A stretch of 52,509 nucleotides of DNA, from the IMG/VR virus record IMGVR_UViG_3300031576_000060, positions 1-52,509 of that record. One strand, 5' to 3'. The notes under the pieces are model-generated. The model did not search any database, was not told the origin of the DNA, and saw only the letters and a list, made by a program, of their open reading frames with translations. Shown one piece after another: positions 1-8,560 of the stretch. The translations under genes were made by a program, and so were the position numbers. Source of the DNA: a virus. The first letter of the stretch is position 1. Each line of letters opens with the position of its first letter.

Positions 1-115
1 CGCAGTACAGCTCGCGGGCCAACACGACGGCCCACGGGCCAAAGCCTTCGGCCGGGTTGGCGATCGCGTCGCCCCTCAAGAACGTGGCGATCTCGGCGAA
101 TCGCGCGTCCGTCAT
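1..115 (-). CDS. Partial CDS, 5' end only, unknown function
   Basis: An ATG at 115 opens a frame that runs off the left edge; 38 codons are visible. The start overlaps the stop of the upstream gene in an ATGA arrangement, the usual junction in this window. The visible N-terminus begins MTDARFAEIATFLRG and shows no diagnostic motif. It follows the portal and MuF genes, where phages often place protease, scaffold or capsid genes, but nothing here identifies it. Confidence 0.6.
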   Translation of the reverse strand, partial: MTDARFAEIATFLRGDAIANPAEGFGPWAVVLARELYC

Positions 116-402
116 GGCGGGCAGGTCTCGTGTCCCAAGTTGGTCTCGTCGATCCTCGCGAGCCTGGCGTACTCGGCTTCCTCACGGCGCGCCCGCTCTT
201 CAGCCGCCTGGGCGACCTGCTTGCGCTCTTGCTCACGGGCGGCCCGCGCCTGTTTGGCCGGCATCTTGAGCAGGCCAGCATCCCGCTCTTCCTCGGGGCC
301 AGCGTTCGGGCGAGCGAGCAAACGGTCGGCCTGTCCGCATCGCGCGCACGACTTGCCGTGGCCGCGGTGGCCGCATGGGTGCGTTCTACGTGTTGCCGGC
401 AT
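112..402 (-). CDS. Small zinc-binding, charged-helix protein
   Basis: A 96-residue protein starting at an ATG with a strong SD (AGGAGAGGG about seven bases upstream). The N-terminal 25 residues hold a probable zinc-binding cluster, including CGHRGHGKSCARCG. The rest is a long Ala/Glu/Arg-rich segment, about residues 45-85, that should be a charged helix or coiled coil. It lies about 40 bp after the MuF-type gene and overlaps the next gene by ATGA. Function unknown; a head-associated structural role would fit the position but is inferred only. Confidence 0.7.
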   Translation of the reverse strand: MPATRRTHPCGHRGHGKSCARCGQADRLLARPNAGPEEERDAGLLKMPAKQARAAREQERKQVAQAAEERARREEAEYARLARIDETNLGHETCPP

Positions 403-441
403 CCCCGACCCTCTCCTGGCAGCAGCGGCACAACGGTCGCG

Positions 442-3400
442 TCATCGGTTCCGGAATTCCTTCTCGTCGAACACCTCGTCGCGCAGGAACCCGTACAGCT
501 CGGCATCCCGTTCGAGCAGGCCCCACGGATCGTTCACGTATGCGGTCGCGCTCTCGACGAACATGTCGCGTGGTCCCAGCTCGGCGGTCCGGTTGATGAA
601 TCGGTTTCGCTCGCTCCCGGTCGTCCCCTCGGGCTGGACATACCGGCCATCTAGCGTCCAGACGGGGCGGTCGCGCCGCCACATCAGGATCGTCTTGAGA
701 TCCCTAGCGGCAATTCCGACACCTGTCAAGACTTTTTCGAGCTTGTCGTCCGGAGCCTCGCGCAACCGCTTCTCTAGCGCGACCGTCGGGATCTCATCGA
801 CCATCTGACGGCGCATCATCGTGAACGGATCGAACGTCTTGAGCAACGTCTCGATCGTATCGGCCGAAAGGTTGGCGGGCCCGACCTCGTCGCGCGCGTG
901 CATCCTGTCCATCGCGCGCCGGACACCAGCGTCCTCGTCGTACACGCGTGCCGCCCACCCGCGCAACACAGCGGCCGAAATGGTGTTGCCGTCATCCGCG
1001 GAGAACTGGCTGACAAGCAACCGGTTATCGGGCGTTGTCCAGGCCGTCACCTGTCCAACGACCGGCTCGGGCAAGTCGGCCGCCGCCTTGAATTCGTCGG
1101 TCTGACCGACGTCCCGAACGAACCGCAGCTCGACCGGCTGGAACTGCTGGTAGGGGGTTGCGCGGATGACGTCGAGCGTCTCCTTGATCTCGTCCTCGTG
1201 CTCGACCGGAACGTCGTGTAGCTCAATCCCGTAGAAAGTTGCGTAATCTTGAGCCACGTCCTCCATCTCAAGGCGGCTCCGATCGAAGACGGTCTGGCCG
1301 GGCGCGAACCGCTCGGGCTCGTCGCGGTACATCTGCTCCATCGATTCGAGCGTGACGTGCGAGATCACTGGTGAAGGCCAGCAGTTATGAACGCCGAATG
1401 GATCCCCACCCTCGGCAGCTCTCACGAGGAAGTTGTGGCTTTCTGTACCGATGTCGCAGAAGACTTCGGGCGGCTCGATATCAGGCTCAACAACGGCCTG
1501 CACGACCGAAGGATAGCCAACGTCCTGTCGGCCCGGATGTCGTGCTCCCAGAGCCGCAACATCGTCCAGCCAGCTTGCTCGGTCATCGCGGTGATCTCCG
1601 CATCCTTGACTTTCGGCAGTCTGCCCGGAAAACAAGTTGGGCAATTGTGCCAGTGACAACCGTCCACTTCGACCGCGACATGAGCAGCATCCACCAGAAT
1701 GTCGATCTGTGACCTCGCTCGATACCCCACCGCACCTGGAACAGAAGCATGTTTCCTGAACTGGATCCCCAAGGACACCAACGTCCGCTGAACGAGTATT
1801 TCTGGGAGGGTATCCTTCAACGGGATCTTGTATTTGCTCCGATCGATCGACTTCCGCTCGCGTAGATCCGGATCGGTCGCGTAGCGCGCACGCAATCCTT
1901 CCGACACCTTGCGGCGCCACGTCTTGGAAGCGTGCACGCAACGCAAAGCTGAAATCATCAGCTCCCCGCTGAGCTTCCAACGGTCCGAAAGTTGAGCCGA
2001 TCTGACGCCCTTCAGCATCGGATCCCGCGCATACCGCCGAAGGATGCCTTCCCGTTGACGTTGAGCCCACTCCTCCTTCGAGAGCTTCGGTTTGACCGGG
2101 CGCTTGAACCGTTGCGCCCCATGGACTTTGCACCCATGCGTAGCGAGAGCCCGATGACTTTGGAAGGCCCGTGGGCACAAGCTGCACTGAACCAACAGAT
2201 CCGAAGCCACCTGACATGCGCGTACTTTGATGCGATGGGTCGCGAGTTGCTGGGGGTTCGGGAACCGCGCCCCACACGCGCCGCACGAGACGCCGACCCG
2301 TCCGGACCTCACCGGCGGGCGCCCACTCTTCTTCGGTCCAGACCTCATGGTCGATCGTCAGTGGCACACCGAGCACACGAACGACAGGTACGTTGGCCTT
2401 GATGTCGTGTCGTTTGTGGAACCGGGTGACCTGCGTCACTTTACTCCAGCTATTCATCATGTCGAGGACGCGATCACCAACGGAAACGGACTCGATCGGC
2501 ACCCAGCCACGATCGAAAGTGCAGACCTCAGCTCCAGCTCCTACACACCTGCATTGTGGATGGGTCAGCGTGCTCAACGGGTACCGCCCCCCTTCCGACA
2601 AGAGCGTTTCGATCGAGTGCTCGGTGCCATCGAGCGCCAGGCAGATCGTGCAGGTCCGCTGTTCGGCCGTATGGCTGTTGAACTTGACCTTGGTGAACCC
2701 CTGCTCGCGATACCCGGTCAACGTCGACAGCCAGTAGGCGTTGGCCGTCTCGGTCCTGGTGATCCGTTGGACCCGCCACAGCATGTTGTCGTAGAGCGAC
2801 TTGATCTCTTCTTTCAGGACCTTCCGGTCGTCGATCGCCTCCTCCAACTTGCGGCGCTCCTGCCGGATGATCTCGTTGGCCATCGCGGTCGGATTTTTGG
2901 CCGCGGCACCCGGCCGGCTCAACGCCTCCAGGATGTCGCGCTTCATCTGCTGGTCCGTGATGCTCTTGACCTTCCCGAGAGCGGTCTGGCGCAGGCGGGC
3001 AAGCTGAGCCTGCTCTTCGAGCGTGTCGATCGACTGGGCACGCCGCCTGGGCTCCCGCTTGTCGAACCCGGTCAACCGGTAGCTGTGCTCGCGGGCCCCC
3101 ACGTACAGCCCATTGAACCCGCTGGCCCACGCGTCCGCATCGACGTTGCCGAGTTGCCGGGCGACCGAGAGGCGCACGTACTCGGCGAACACGTCGTCCG
3201 TGATGGGCAAGCCGCGGTCGAGCGACTCCTCGATCGTGCTCCACAGCGACTCGAACGTTCGCCCCCACCCCTCGACCACCAGGTTCTCCAACTGCTTGAT
3301 GTACCGCTTGGACGTCGGGTCGATGCGGGACTGCCAGAGGGCCCGCTGCCAGTCGGTCCTCGACTCGTAGTTGGTCGGATCGCCGTGGACCGGATCCTGT

Positions 3401-3465
3401 ATGGTGGTGTCGCGGCGGGCGTGCAGATGGTGGTGCGGGTGGCCCGCGTCGCACGCGGCCGCCAT
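442..3465 (-). CDS. MuF-type head morphogenesis protein interrupted by an intein
   Basis: MuF-family proteins sit at the portal-head interface of tailed phages. The C-terminal half of the first extein has the family core (RITRTETANAYWLST, then CTICLALDGTEH) and ends in the diagnostic HPxCRC motif. That motif is split: LTHPQCR precedes the intein and CWPSPV follows it, so splicing would restore HPQCRCW. The C-terminal extein (about 313 residues) is acidic and unassigned. The start is uncertain: an ATG at 3465 has a weak AGGG, while a GTG at 3543 in the same frame would overlap the portal gene by 56 bases and lacks a correctly spaced SD. An RRRAQ motif lies upstream of the MuF core. Confidence 0.85.
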   Translation of the reverse strand: MAAACDAGHPHHHLHARRDTTIQDPVHGDPTNYESRTDWQRALWQSRIDPTSKRYIKQLENLVVEGWGRTFESLWSTIEESLDRGLPITDDVFAEYVRLSVARQLGNVDADAWASGFNGLYVGAREHSYRLTGFDKREPRRRAQSIDTLEEQAQLARLRQTALGKVKSITDQQMKRDILEALSRPGAAAKNPTAMANEIIRQERRKLEEAIDDRKVLKEEIKSLYDNMLWRVQRITRTETANAYWLSTLTGYREQGFTKVKFNSHTAEQRTCTICLALDGTEHSIETLLSEGGRYPLSTLTHPQCRCVGAGAEVCTFDRGWVPIESVSVGDRVLDMMNSWSKVTQVTRFHKRHDIKANVPVVRVLGVPLTIDHEVWTEEEWAPAGEVRTGRRLVRRVWGAVPEPPATRDPSHQSTRMSGGFGSVGSVQLVPTGLPKSSGSRYAWVQSPWGATVQAPGQTEALEGGVGSTSTGRHPSAVCAGSDAEGRQIGSTFGPLEAQRGADDFSFALRARFQDVAPQGVGRIACALRDRSGSTRAEVDRSEQIQDPVEGYPPRNTRSADVGVLGDPVQETCFCSRCGGVSSEVTDRHSGGCCSCRGRSGRLSLAQLPNLFSGQTAESQGCGDHRDDRASWLDDVAALGARHPGRQDVGYPSVVQAVVEPDIEPPEVFCDIGTESHNFLVRAAEGGDPFGVHNCWPSPVISHVTLESMEQMYRDEPERFAPGQTVFDRSRLEMEDVAQDYATFYGIELHDVPVEHEDEIKETLDVIRATPYQQFQPVELRFVRDVGQTDEFKAAADLPEPVVGQVTAWTTPDNRLLVSQFSADDGNTISAAVLRGWAARVYDEDAGVRRAMDRMHARDEVGPANLSADTIETLLKTFDPFTMMRRQMVDEIPTVALEKRLREAPDDKLEKVLTGVGIAARDLKTILMWRRDRPVWTLDGRYVQPEGTTGSERNRFINRTAELGPRDMFVESATAYVNDPWGLLERDAELYGFLRDEVFDEKEFRNR
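1384..2547 (-). mobile_element. Intein in the MuF gene, about 388 residues, with out-of-frame endonuclease ORF
   Basis: The N-terminal splicing block starts at Cys (CVGAGAEVCTF) and continues PIESVSVGDRVL, the usual intein block A. Block B is VPLTIDHEVWTEEEW with TxxH. The C-terminal blocks are CDIGTESHNFLV and GVHN followed by Cys, giving a canonical His-Asn/Cys+1 junction. Between these lie about 260 codons of low-complexity sequence in the intein frame with no stop codon. In the +1 frame the same DNA encodes a Vsr-type endonuclease. The insertion point is the conserved HPxCRC motif, typical of homing elements targeting conserved codons. The intein boundaries are clear; splicing activity is inferred. 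Confidence 0.85.
1422..2348 (-). CDS. Zinc-finger Vsr-type homing endonuclease nested in the intein
   Basis: A 308-residue protein read in the +1 frame relative to the intein. It has two C2H2-like fingers near residues 22-42 and 55-76 (CGACGARF and CSLCPRAFQSH), short repeats at about 95-165 resembling the DNA-binding modules of homing endonucleases, and a C-terminal Vsr/EDxHD-like nuclease core. The core shows LPEILVQRTL (181-190), QIDILVD (214-220), VEVDGCHWHNCPTC (226-239) and MLRLWEHDI (263-271). Vsr-like endonucleases are known partners of inteins and introns. Its ends overlap intein blocks B and F in the other frame. No clear SD precedes the ATG, so expression may be weak, coupled or by frameshift. 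Confidence 0.8.
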   Translation of the reverse strand: MRSGPKKSGRPPVRSGRVGVSCGACGARFPNPQQLATHRIKVRACQVASDLLVQCSLCPRAFQSHRALATHGCKVHGAQRFKRPVKPKLSKEEWAQRQREGILRRYARDPMLKGVRSAQLSDRWKLSGELMISALRCVHASKTWRRKVSEGLRARYATDPDLRERKSIDRSKYKIPLKDTLPEILVQRTLVSLGIQFRKHASVPGAVGYRARSQIDILVDAAHVAVEVDGCHWHNCPTCFPGRLPKVKDAEITAMTEQAGWTMLRLWEHDIRADRTLAILRSCRPLLSLISSRPKSSATSVQKATTSS

Positions 3466-3487
3466 GGCGACGCGGCCCTGGTCTACC

Positions 3488-6400
3488 TCAGCCTCGACCG
3501 CCCCGGGGACCGCGTCGAAAGGGATTGGTGGAACCGCCGCCACCCCCTGGAGCGGCTAGATTGCCGGCACCAACCAGCACCGAAAGGCTCGCGCGACCCC
3601 CGAGCAGCGACCCGTTCGATCGCCCGTTCGACCGGGCCTTCCGGCCGCTGAACGCTCGGGCGAACGCGTCGCCCGCGTCCTCATCGCTGTCGATCCCGTG
3701 CTCCGGGAGCGCGTCGTAGATGTTGCGCGCGACGTCCTCGGACGCCGCCTCCAACACGCCCTCCAGCACCAGGATCTTGCGCAGGCTCCCGACGTCTTCG
3801 TCCGGGTAACCCTGCTGCTCCAGGTAGAGCTGGAGGTCGTCCCACGCCTCCTCGTAGTCGTCGCGCTCGACCGCCCCGATGAACCGGGGGGTCGCCGCCT
3901 CCGCCCAGAACGCCTCGTCCGACTGGCCCGTCCGGAACAGTTGGACGACCGCATCGATCTCCCCCTTGGTCCAGTTGCCGTCTCGCGGACGCTCGGGCGC
4001 CTCGACCGCTTCCTCGGGGGGCGGTTGGGCGGGCATGGGACGCCTGATGATCGCGTCGGGGGCGGCCTGCTGGACCTGCTGGGTCGGTTGAGCGGGCGGG
4101 AGGGCGGGGGTCTGGGGCGTGGTGCCGGGCCTTGGGGGCGGCTGGAGGGCGGGCGGACCACCCGGCTGCCCTCGACCCGGAGCCTGCTGGCCGGGCTGCT
4201 GCTGGTCGCTCGGCTGCATGCCGGTCGGCCCCTGGCCCGCCGGCCCCAGCTCCTCCTCGAACTTCTGGCGCTCCTTCGCCTCCAGCACCTCTTCCTGGAG
4301 CGACGACTTCATCTCGTCTTCGTGCTTGAGCCCGACGGCCGCCAGCTTCGTCTTCTTGCTGATCTTGACGCCGATCCTCTCCAGGCTCTCGTACGCGCCA
4401 ATCAGCTCGCGGTCGACGTACGGGTCGAGCTTCTTGTCCCAGTCGATCTTGGGGACGATGTAGCGGGAATCGTCTTCCAGCTCCTGGGCGGTCCGCCGGA
4501 CCCGGACGCGATGCGACAGCTCCGCCTTGGTCGGCTTGACGAACTCGTTGATCTCGGCGATCGGCCGGAAGAACTTGGGCGAGATCCACTTGGACTCGAA
4601 GTAGCCGCGGAGCGCGAGGAGCCGCTGGAGGAACACCTGCAAGCCCGTGATGCTCGACGCGTACGTGACCTCGCCATGCAGGAACGACTTCGACACACCC
4701 AGCCCAACCAGCTTGATGCGTTCCAACGTTTCCCATTCACGTCCAACCGAGATGACCCGGTCGGTCGTGCCGAACGCCTCGAACTGGACGCCGAAGTGGT
4801 AGACGATCCAGGCGAGGGGATCGAGTTCTGCTTGCGCGAGCAGCTCCAACAGACGCTTCTCGTGTTCGGGGCCCGGAATCCATCCGGTCTGAGGATTGCC
4901 GATCTTGGCGATGCGGAGAGGGCCGGCGTGCCGCCTGGCCGTCGCGATCGTTGCGCTGTTGAACGTGCCGATCCCATCGGCGAGGTAGCTGTGGTCGCCC
5001 GAGACCGTCAGGTTGTAGACGGGCCCGTCGTAGGGCTCGTCCTCGATCCGCTTGATCGGAACGTATACGTAGTCGTCGTCGATCCACGCCTTCGACCACG
5101 CGTTCGAGCGCTCGCCGCGATCGAATCGCTCGCCCCATACGAGTGCGAGGGCCTGGTCGGCGAATTGACCCTTGAGCAACATGATGTGGAGGGTCGATGG
5201 TGTCTTCCTCTCCTTGCCGCCTGGCAACAGGCCGGTCGATTGATGGACCCGTCTGGTCGCGTACATGCCGAGCTGGACGAGCACCAAGAACACCTGGTCG
5301 ACCAGATCCTCGGACGTACTCGCGAACGACACGTTGAAGCTGGCGGTTCGACCGGAGCGTGCTGGCCTCGACCAACGGCTTCCATCTCCACGGAACAACC
5401 CCCGGACGAACTCTTCCTTGAGAGCTACGGGCCACCGCATGAAATCAGCGGACAACCGCTTAGTCTTGGCGCCGGTACCACCGTTCTCGATCAGGAAATC
5501 GACAAGGGACCTATCCTCGTACCGCTGCAACGTGACGGTGCATCCGTTGTTACCGGTTCGATAGACCGCGGCTGTGTGGCCGAGCTGGCCGCAGAGCTGC
5601 TTGACGTCCTCCGCCCATGTCTCGATCTCGTGTATGCCAAACGCCCACTGGATGCCAACCCCCTTGTCGTTGAGGTTGCGGGGCGACCCTTCGCTCACGT
5701 AGTAGCCTAGCAACCTGGCACGGGCTCGATTCTCGGCGGTCACAGCTATATCGAGCGCGTCAAACGTTCGCGGAACCATGAAGTAATCGCCCGCGCGCAG
5801 CTCATCGGCGCGAAGCTCCTGCATGGGCTCGTACGCGACTGGGACACATCGCTTGCTCGAACGGAGACGCATCCGCACGAGCCCGTATGTTTTGCGCTCG
5901 ACAGGCTGCCCCTTCGTCCCGTGCGTCTTGATGTAGCTCGATGGCCACTTGACTGAAGCACCACACCCGCACTGGCACACGCGCGGGTACGCCCACACCG
6001 GGAACCGGTGGCCTGGCGTGCATCTGATCTCGTGCTTTCCGTACAGCGTAACCCGCTTGATCGTGCTCGCAGGCTCAGCCCACTGGTTCTCAACAATCGC
6101 GACCTTGCCATGACGGTCGAGGACACGCGTCCCCTTCTTAATGTCCTCAACGTTCGTCGTCGTCCCATCCGCCATCGTGATGCAAGTACCTGGAATCATG
6201 CAGAAAACGGCGTCCTCCAACATGAGAACGCGCCAGAGCCGCGAGATGATCGAGGTACCACGCACATCGTACGGGTGAAGCTTGCGCGGGATGAACGTGC
6301 AGTTGAGCGAATCGAGCGGGAGGTTCTGGCGGGACAGCAACCGACCCAACAGCTCGGGCGGGAGCTGCGCCTTGACCCGCTGGACCAACGGGTCCCCCGA

Positions 6401-7144
6401 ACTGAGGAGCGCGCGAAGCCGCTGGTCCGGGATCAGCTCGACGATCGGCTCCATCCGGATGAACGGCGCGTCGATCACCTCGATGTTGTCGGGGTTGTGG
6501 AGGGTACAGTAGTCCCACATGCGAGCATCGTCGTCGTACATCAGGTGGGGGATCGCTTCCCCCACCACCATGAACTCGCGGACGATGTAGGGGAGGAGCG
6601 CGAGCAACTCGATCTTCTCGCACATCCGCTCGAAGTGGTCCTTGACCTCCCCGTCCACTCCCTCGCCGGTCAACTGGAACCCGCTCCACGGCATCTCGCT
6701 GAACAGGTCGATGCAGTTGCCGATCACCGGATCGAGCTTGTGGAACAGGCGCCAATACCGGTTCGCCAGGATCCGGTGGACCGGGTACTGCTGGCGGTCC
6801 GGGCTAGCGAACTCGGGCTGGTATGGGGTCTGCGCTGAGATGAGGTTGCCGGCGCCCGGGTTGGTGGCGCCCGGGACCACCTGGCCGAACCGACGGAACG
6901 GCGACGGGGTCGCGCCGATCCGCCGGAAGTCGTCCTCCAGCAGGCCGGTCCGCTGGGCCGATGGATCGCCCGAGACAATGCTTGGCAGCATCCCATCGAG
7001 CCGCCGGTTCATCGCGTCCATCTGGGCGGCGGTAAAGACGGGGCCGTCTTCACCGCGGAACGGGTTGCGCGCTTCACCGCGGAACGGGTTGCGGGCGGCC
7101 TGCCGCCGAGGATCTCCTGACCCGCCTGGGATGATGAGCGACAT
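3488..7144 (-). CDS. Portal protein interrupted by a LAGLIDADG intein
   Basis: The portal forms the dodecameric DNA channel at the capsid vertex. The N-terminal extein (KLDPVIGNCIDLFSEMPWSG, a metal-neutral alpha/beta core and a P-loop-free fold) and its position after the terminase genes and before MuF support the call. The ATG at 7144 is chosen because GGGAG lies eight bases upstream; an in-frame start at 7201 would overlap the previous gene. The product is 1,218 residues, about 803 after removal of the 415-residue intein. The C-terminal extein is Gln/Pro-rich in the middle and ends with STNPFRRGPRGGRG. The N-terminus carries a tandem RNPFRGEA repeat. Confidence 0.88.
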   Translation of the reverse strand: MSLIIPGGSGDPRRQAARNPFRGEARNPFRGEDGPVFTAAQMDAMNRRLDGMLPSIVSGDPSAQRTGLLEDDFRRIGATPSPFRRFGQVVPGATNPGAGNLISAQTPYQPEFASPDRQQYPVHRILANRYWRLFHKLDPVIGNCIDLFSEMPWSGFQLTGEGVDGEVKDHFERMCEKIELLALLPYIVREFMVVGEAIPHLMYDDDARMWDYCTLHNPDNIEVIDAPFIRMEPIVELIPDQRLRALLSSGDPLVQRVKAQLPPELLGRLLSRQNLPLDSLNCTFIPRKLHPYDVRGTSIISRLWRVLMLEDAVFCMIPGTCITMADGTTTNVEDIKKGTRVLDRHGKVAIVENQWAEPASTIKRVTLYGKHEIRCTPGHRFPVWAYPRVCQCGCGASVKWPSSYIKTHGTKGQPVERKTYGLVRMRLRSSKRCVPVAYEPMQELRADELRAGDYFMVPRTFDALDIAVTAENRARARLLGYYVSEGSPRNLNDKGVGIQWAFGIHEIETWAEDVKQLCGQLGHTAAVYRTGNNGCTVTLQRYEDRSLVDFLIENGGTGAKTKRLSADFMRWPVALKEEFVRGLFRGDGSRWSRPARSGRTASFNVSFASTSEDLVDQVFLVLVQLGMYATRRVHQSTGLLPGGKERKTPSTLHIMLLKGQFADQALALVWGERFDRGERSNAWSKAWIDDDYVYVPIKRIEDEPYDGPVYNLTVSGDHSYLADGIGTFNSATIATARRHAGPLRIAKIGNPQTGWIPGPEHEKRLLELLAQAELDPLAWIVYHFGVQFEAFGTTDRVISVGREWETLERIKLVGLGVSKSFLHGEVTYASSITGLQVFLQRLLALRGYFESKWISPKFFRPIAEINEFVKPTKAELSHRVRVRRTAQELEDDSRYIVPKIDWDKKLDPYVDRELIGAYESLERIGVKISKKTKLAAVGLKHEDEMKSSLQEEVLEAKERQKFEEELGPAGQGPTGMQPSDQQQPGQQAPGRGQPGGPPALQPPPRPGTTPQTPALPPAQPTQQVQQAAPDAIIRRPMPAQPPPEEAVEAPERPRDGNWTKGEIDAVVQLFRTGQSDEAFWAEAATPRFIGAVERDDYEEAWDDLQLYLEQQGYPDEDVGSLRKILVLEGVLEAASEDVARNIYDALPEHGIDSDEDAGDAFARAFSGRKARSNGRSNGSLLGGRASLSVLVGAGNLAAPGGGGGSTNPFRRGPRGGRG
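4958..6202 (-). mobile_element. Intein with LAGLIDADG endonuclease in the portal gene
   Basis: The intein is 415 codons. It starts at Cys in CMIPGTCITMADG after LEDAVF and ends at Asn in DGIGTFN before Ser, so Ser is the +1 nucleophile and the penultimate residue is Phe rather than His. Block B is EIRCTPGHRFPV with TPGH. Two dodecapeptide-like helices of a LAGLIDADG endonuclease are present: ARLLGYYVSEGS and FVRGLFRGDGS. Splicing joins LEDAVF to SATIATARR. The endonuclease is in the same frame as the splicing domains, unlike that of the MuF intein. The Phe-Asn C-terminus is non-canonical but seen in active inteins. Confidence 0.92.
7048..7093 (-). repeat. 24-bp-period tandem duplication in the portal gene
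   Basis: Two copies of a 22-base identical segment lie 24 bases apart and encode RNPFRGEA followed by RNPFRGED near the portal N-terminus. It looks like a slippage duplication that kept the frame. Confidence 0.85.
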
Positions 7145-7175
7145 CGTTTGGCTCCCGGACTCTACCGCATCCCCG

Positions 7176-7829
7176 TCAGTAGGGGGTCCCGTACTTGTCA
7201 TGGAATCGCTTGAGCGTTTCCTCCGACCCGTCGTCCCGCCACTTCATCATGATGACGTGGCCGATCTCGTGGCCGAGCGCCGACCGATCGAGTGGGTCGA
7301 CCCGCGCGACCATCATGGATTCGCCGGATCCGGACGTCAGCCCCATCCACTTGAAGCCGGGCCGGACGTGCATGGAGAAGGGCGCGGTGGCCCACCGGAC
7401 CACGACACCTCGAACGGCTGGGCGGACGACCGGTAGCTCGCGACCAGTGTGGATCGCTCGCTGGACCGCGGTCTTGAGCTGCTTGAATGCAGCCTCCCGC
7501 TCCAGCTCGACCGCCTTCTCCCACAACTGCACGACCCGTTCGGTCTCCTTCTCGACGAACACGCGGATCGGCGTCCACTCCGACTGCATGACGACGAGCC
7601 CGTGGGACGTCACGTACGCGATCGCGCGCGCGAACGCGAGCCGCCGGCCCACCAGCGCGGCGTACACGAACGCGAACCCCAGCGCCATCGCACCCGTCAC
7701 CAGCTTGCCGACCAGCGGGTTGCCAGGCGTCACCGCCACCCCGACGGTCAGGGCGGCCGCCAAGATGACGGGCAGGCCGAACGTCAGGAAGTCGATCCAG
7801 CGGAGCACACGAAATTGGTACTGGCTCAT
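7176..7829 (-). CDS. Membrane protein with HExxH metalloprotease-like motif
   Basis: A 217-residue protein. Two hydrophobic segments (about residues 13-33 and 41-61) suggest an N-terminal membrane anchor. The C-terminal domain contains ALGHEIGHVIMMKW with HEIGH at 187-191, the zinc-binding and catalytic signature of many metallopeptidases. The start at 7829 overlaps the upstream stop by ATGA. It sits directly before the portal gene and after another membrane protein with a similar motif. A membrane-bound zinc protease is the simplest reading; substrate and role are unknown, and the third zinc ligand cannot be assigned by eye. Confidence 0.65.
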   Translation of the reverse strand: MSQYQFRVLRWIDFLTFGLPVILAAALTVGVAVTPGNPLVGKLVTGAMALGFAFVYAALVGRRLAFARAIAYVTSHGLVVMQSEWTPIRVFVEKETERVVQLWEKAVELEREAAFKQLKTAVQRAIHTGRELPVVRPAVRGVVVRWATAPFSMHVRPGFKWMGLTSGSGESMMVARVDPLDRSALGHEIGHVIMMKWRDDGSEETLKRFHDKYGTPY

Positions 7830-8374
7830 TTCGAGTCCTCTTGGGCGTACGCGCTCTCTTCGTGCTGGCTGCCGCGGTACGGGTTCTCGCCGCGCAACCA
7901 CGCGACCGCCCACCCGCACGTCCCCATCGCGATGTAGCCGAACGTCCAGATCGCGGCCGCGAGAACATGGTGGTGGGTCGCGATCGCGACCGCCACGCCC
8001 GCCAAGAACGACCGGAGCATCGCCTCTTCGCACTGCTCGACGTGGACGTGCTCGTGCCGCTGAATCCGGAGGTAGTGCTCGGGCGCGCCCCTGAGCGCAT
8101 GACCAGGCCCGTAGAAGATGGCGTGCCCGAGTGTCGTGGCGCCCCACGTCCGCCACGAGCCATCCGCGCGCTTCTCGTACTTGCCGTCGACCTTGTGGCG
8201 GTACCAGCTCCTCGCGGGCCACGAGTCCTTGCGGAGCTGGCAGACGAGCGCCTCGTCCTCCCAGCGAAGGTGCTCGCCCCAGAACAACCGGATCAACAAG
8301 ATGGCGGGCCAGCCGACCAGCAAATCGTTCGGCAGCGCGACCAAGAAGGTCACGAGTCTACGGAGCCACTTCAT
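7826..8374 (-). CDS. Membrane protein with HExxH(xxQ) motif
   Basis: A 182-residue protein with an N-terminal hydrophobic region (about 8-31) and two C-terminal hydrophobic stretches (about 122-146 and 145-160). Between them is RHEHVHVEQ (106-114), an HExxH motif followed by Glu-Gln, as found in small membrane-associated peptidase-like families. It starts by ATGA overlap with the upstream zinc-ribbon gene and ends by ATGA overlap with the next HExxH protein, so the three are translationally coupled. Function unknown. Confidence 0.62.
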   Translation of the reverse strand: MKWLRRLVTFLVALPNDLLVGWPAILLIRLFWGEHLRWEDEALVCQLRKDSWPARSWYRHKVDGKYEKRADGSWRTWGATTLGHAIFYGPGHALRGAPEHYLRIQRHEHVHVEQCEEAMLRSFLAGVAVAIATHHHVLAAAIWTFGYIAMGTCGWAVAWLRGENPYRGSQHEESAYAQEDSK

Positions 8375-8550
8375 AGCGGGTTCTGGGCGACGACCGCCGC
8401 TTCCGCGGTCCTCGCCTCCTCTTCGGTGGCGGCGCCCGCCCGCGCCGCCGCAATCAACTTGCCGCGGTCACGGTGCTGCTGGCACCGTGGGCAGAAGTAG
8501 GTCGGGGGATCGGTCACCGGCAGGGTCGTCAACTTGCAAATCGGGCACAT
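8371..8550 (-). CDS. Small zinc-ribbon protein (59 aa)
   Basis: A short gene of 59 codons starting MCPICKL, with a second pair FCPRCQQHRDRG, so a single treble-clef or zinc-ribbon fold (C2, C5, C23, C26) is likely. The C-terminal half is an Ala/Glu-rich helix. A strong SD (GGTAGGAG) lies seven bases upstream and includes the TAG stop of the fibre gene, so the two are tightly coupled. The stop overlaps the ATG of the next membrane protein. Role unknown. Confidence 0.7.
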   Translation of the reverse strand: MCPICKLTTLPVTDPPTYFCPRCQQHRDRGKLIAAARAGAATEEEARTAEAAVVAQNPL

Positions 8551-8560
8551 GGTCTATCTC

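Noticed and set aside
3466-3543. Longer MuF start at GTG 3543
   Set aside because: It overlaps the portal by 56 bases and its purine run abuts the GTG; kept only as an alternative.
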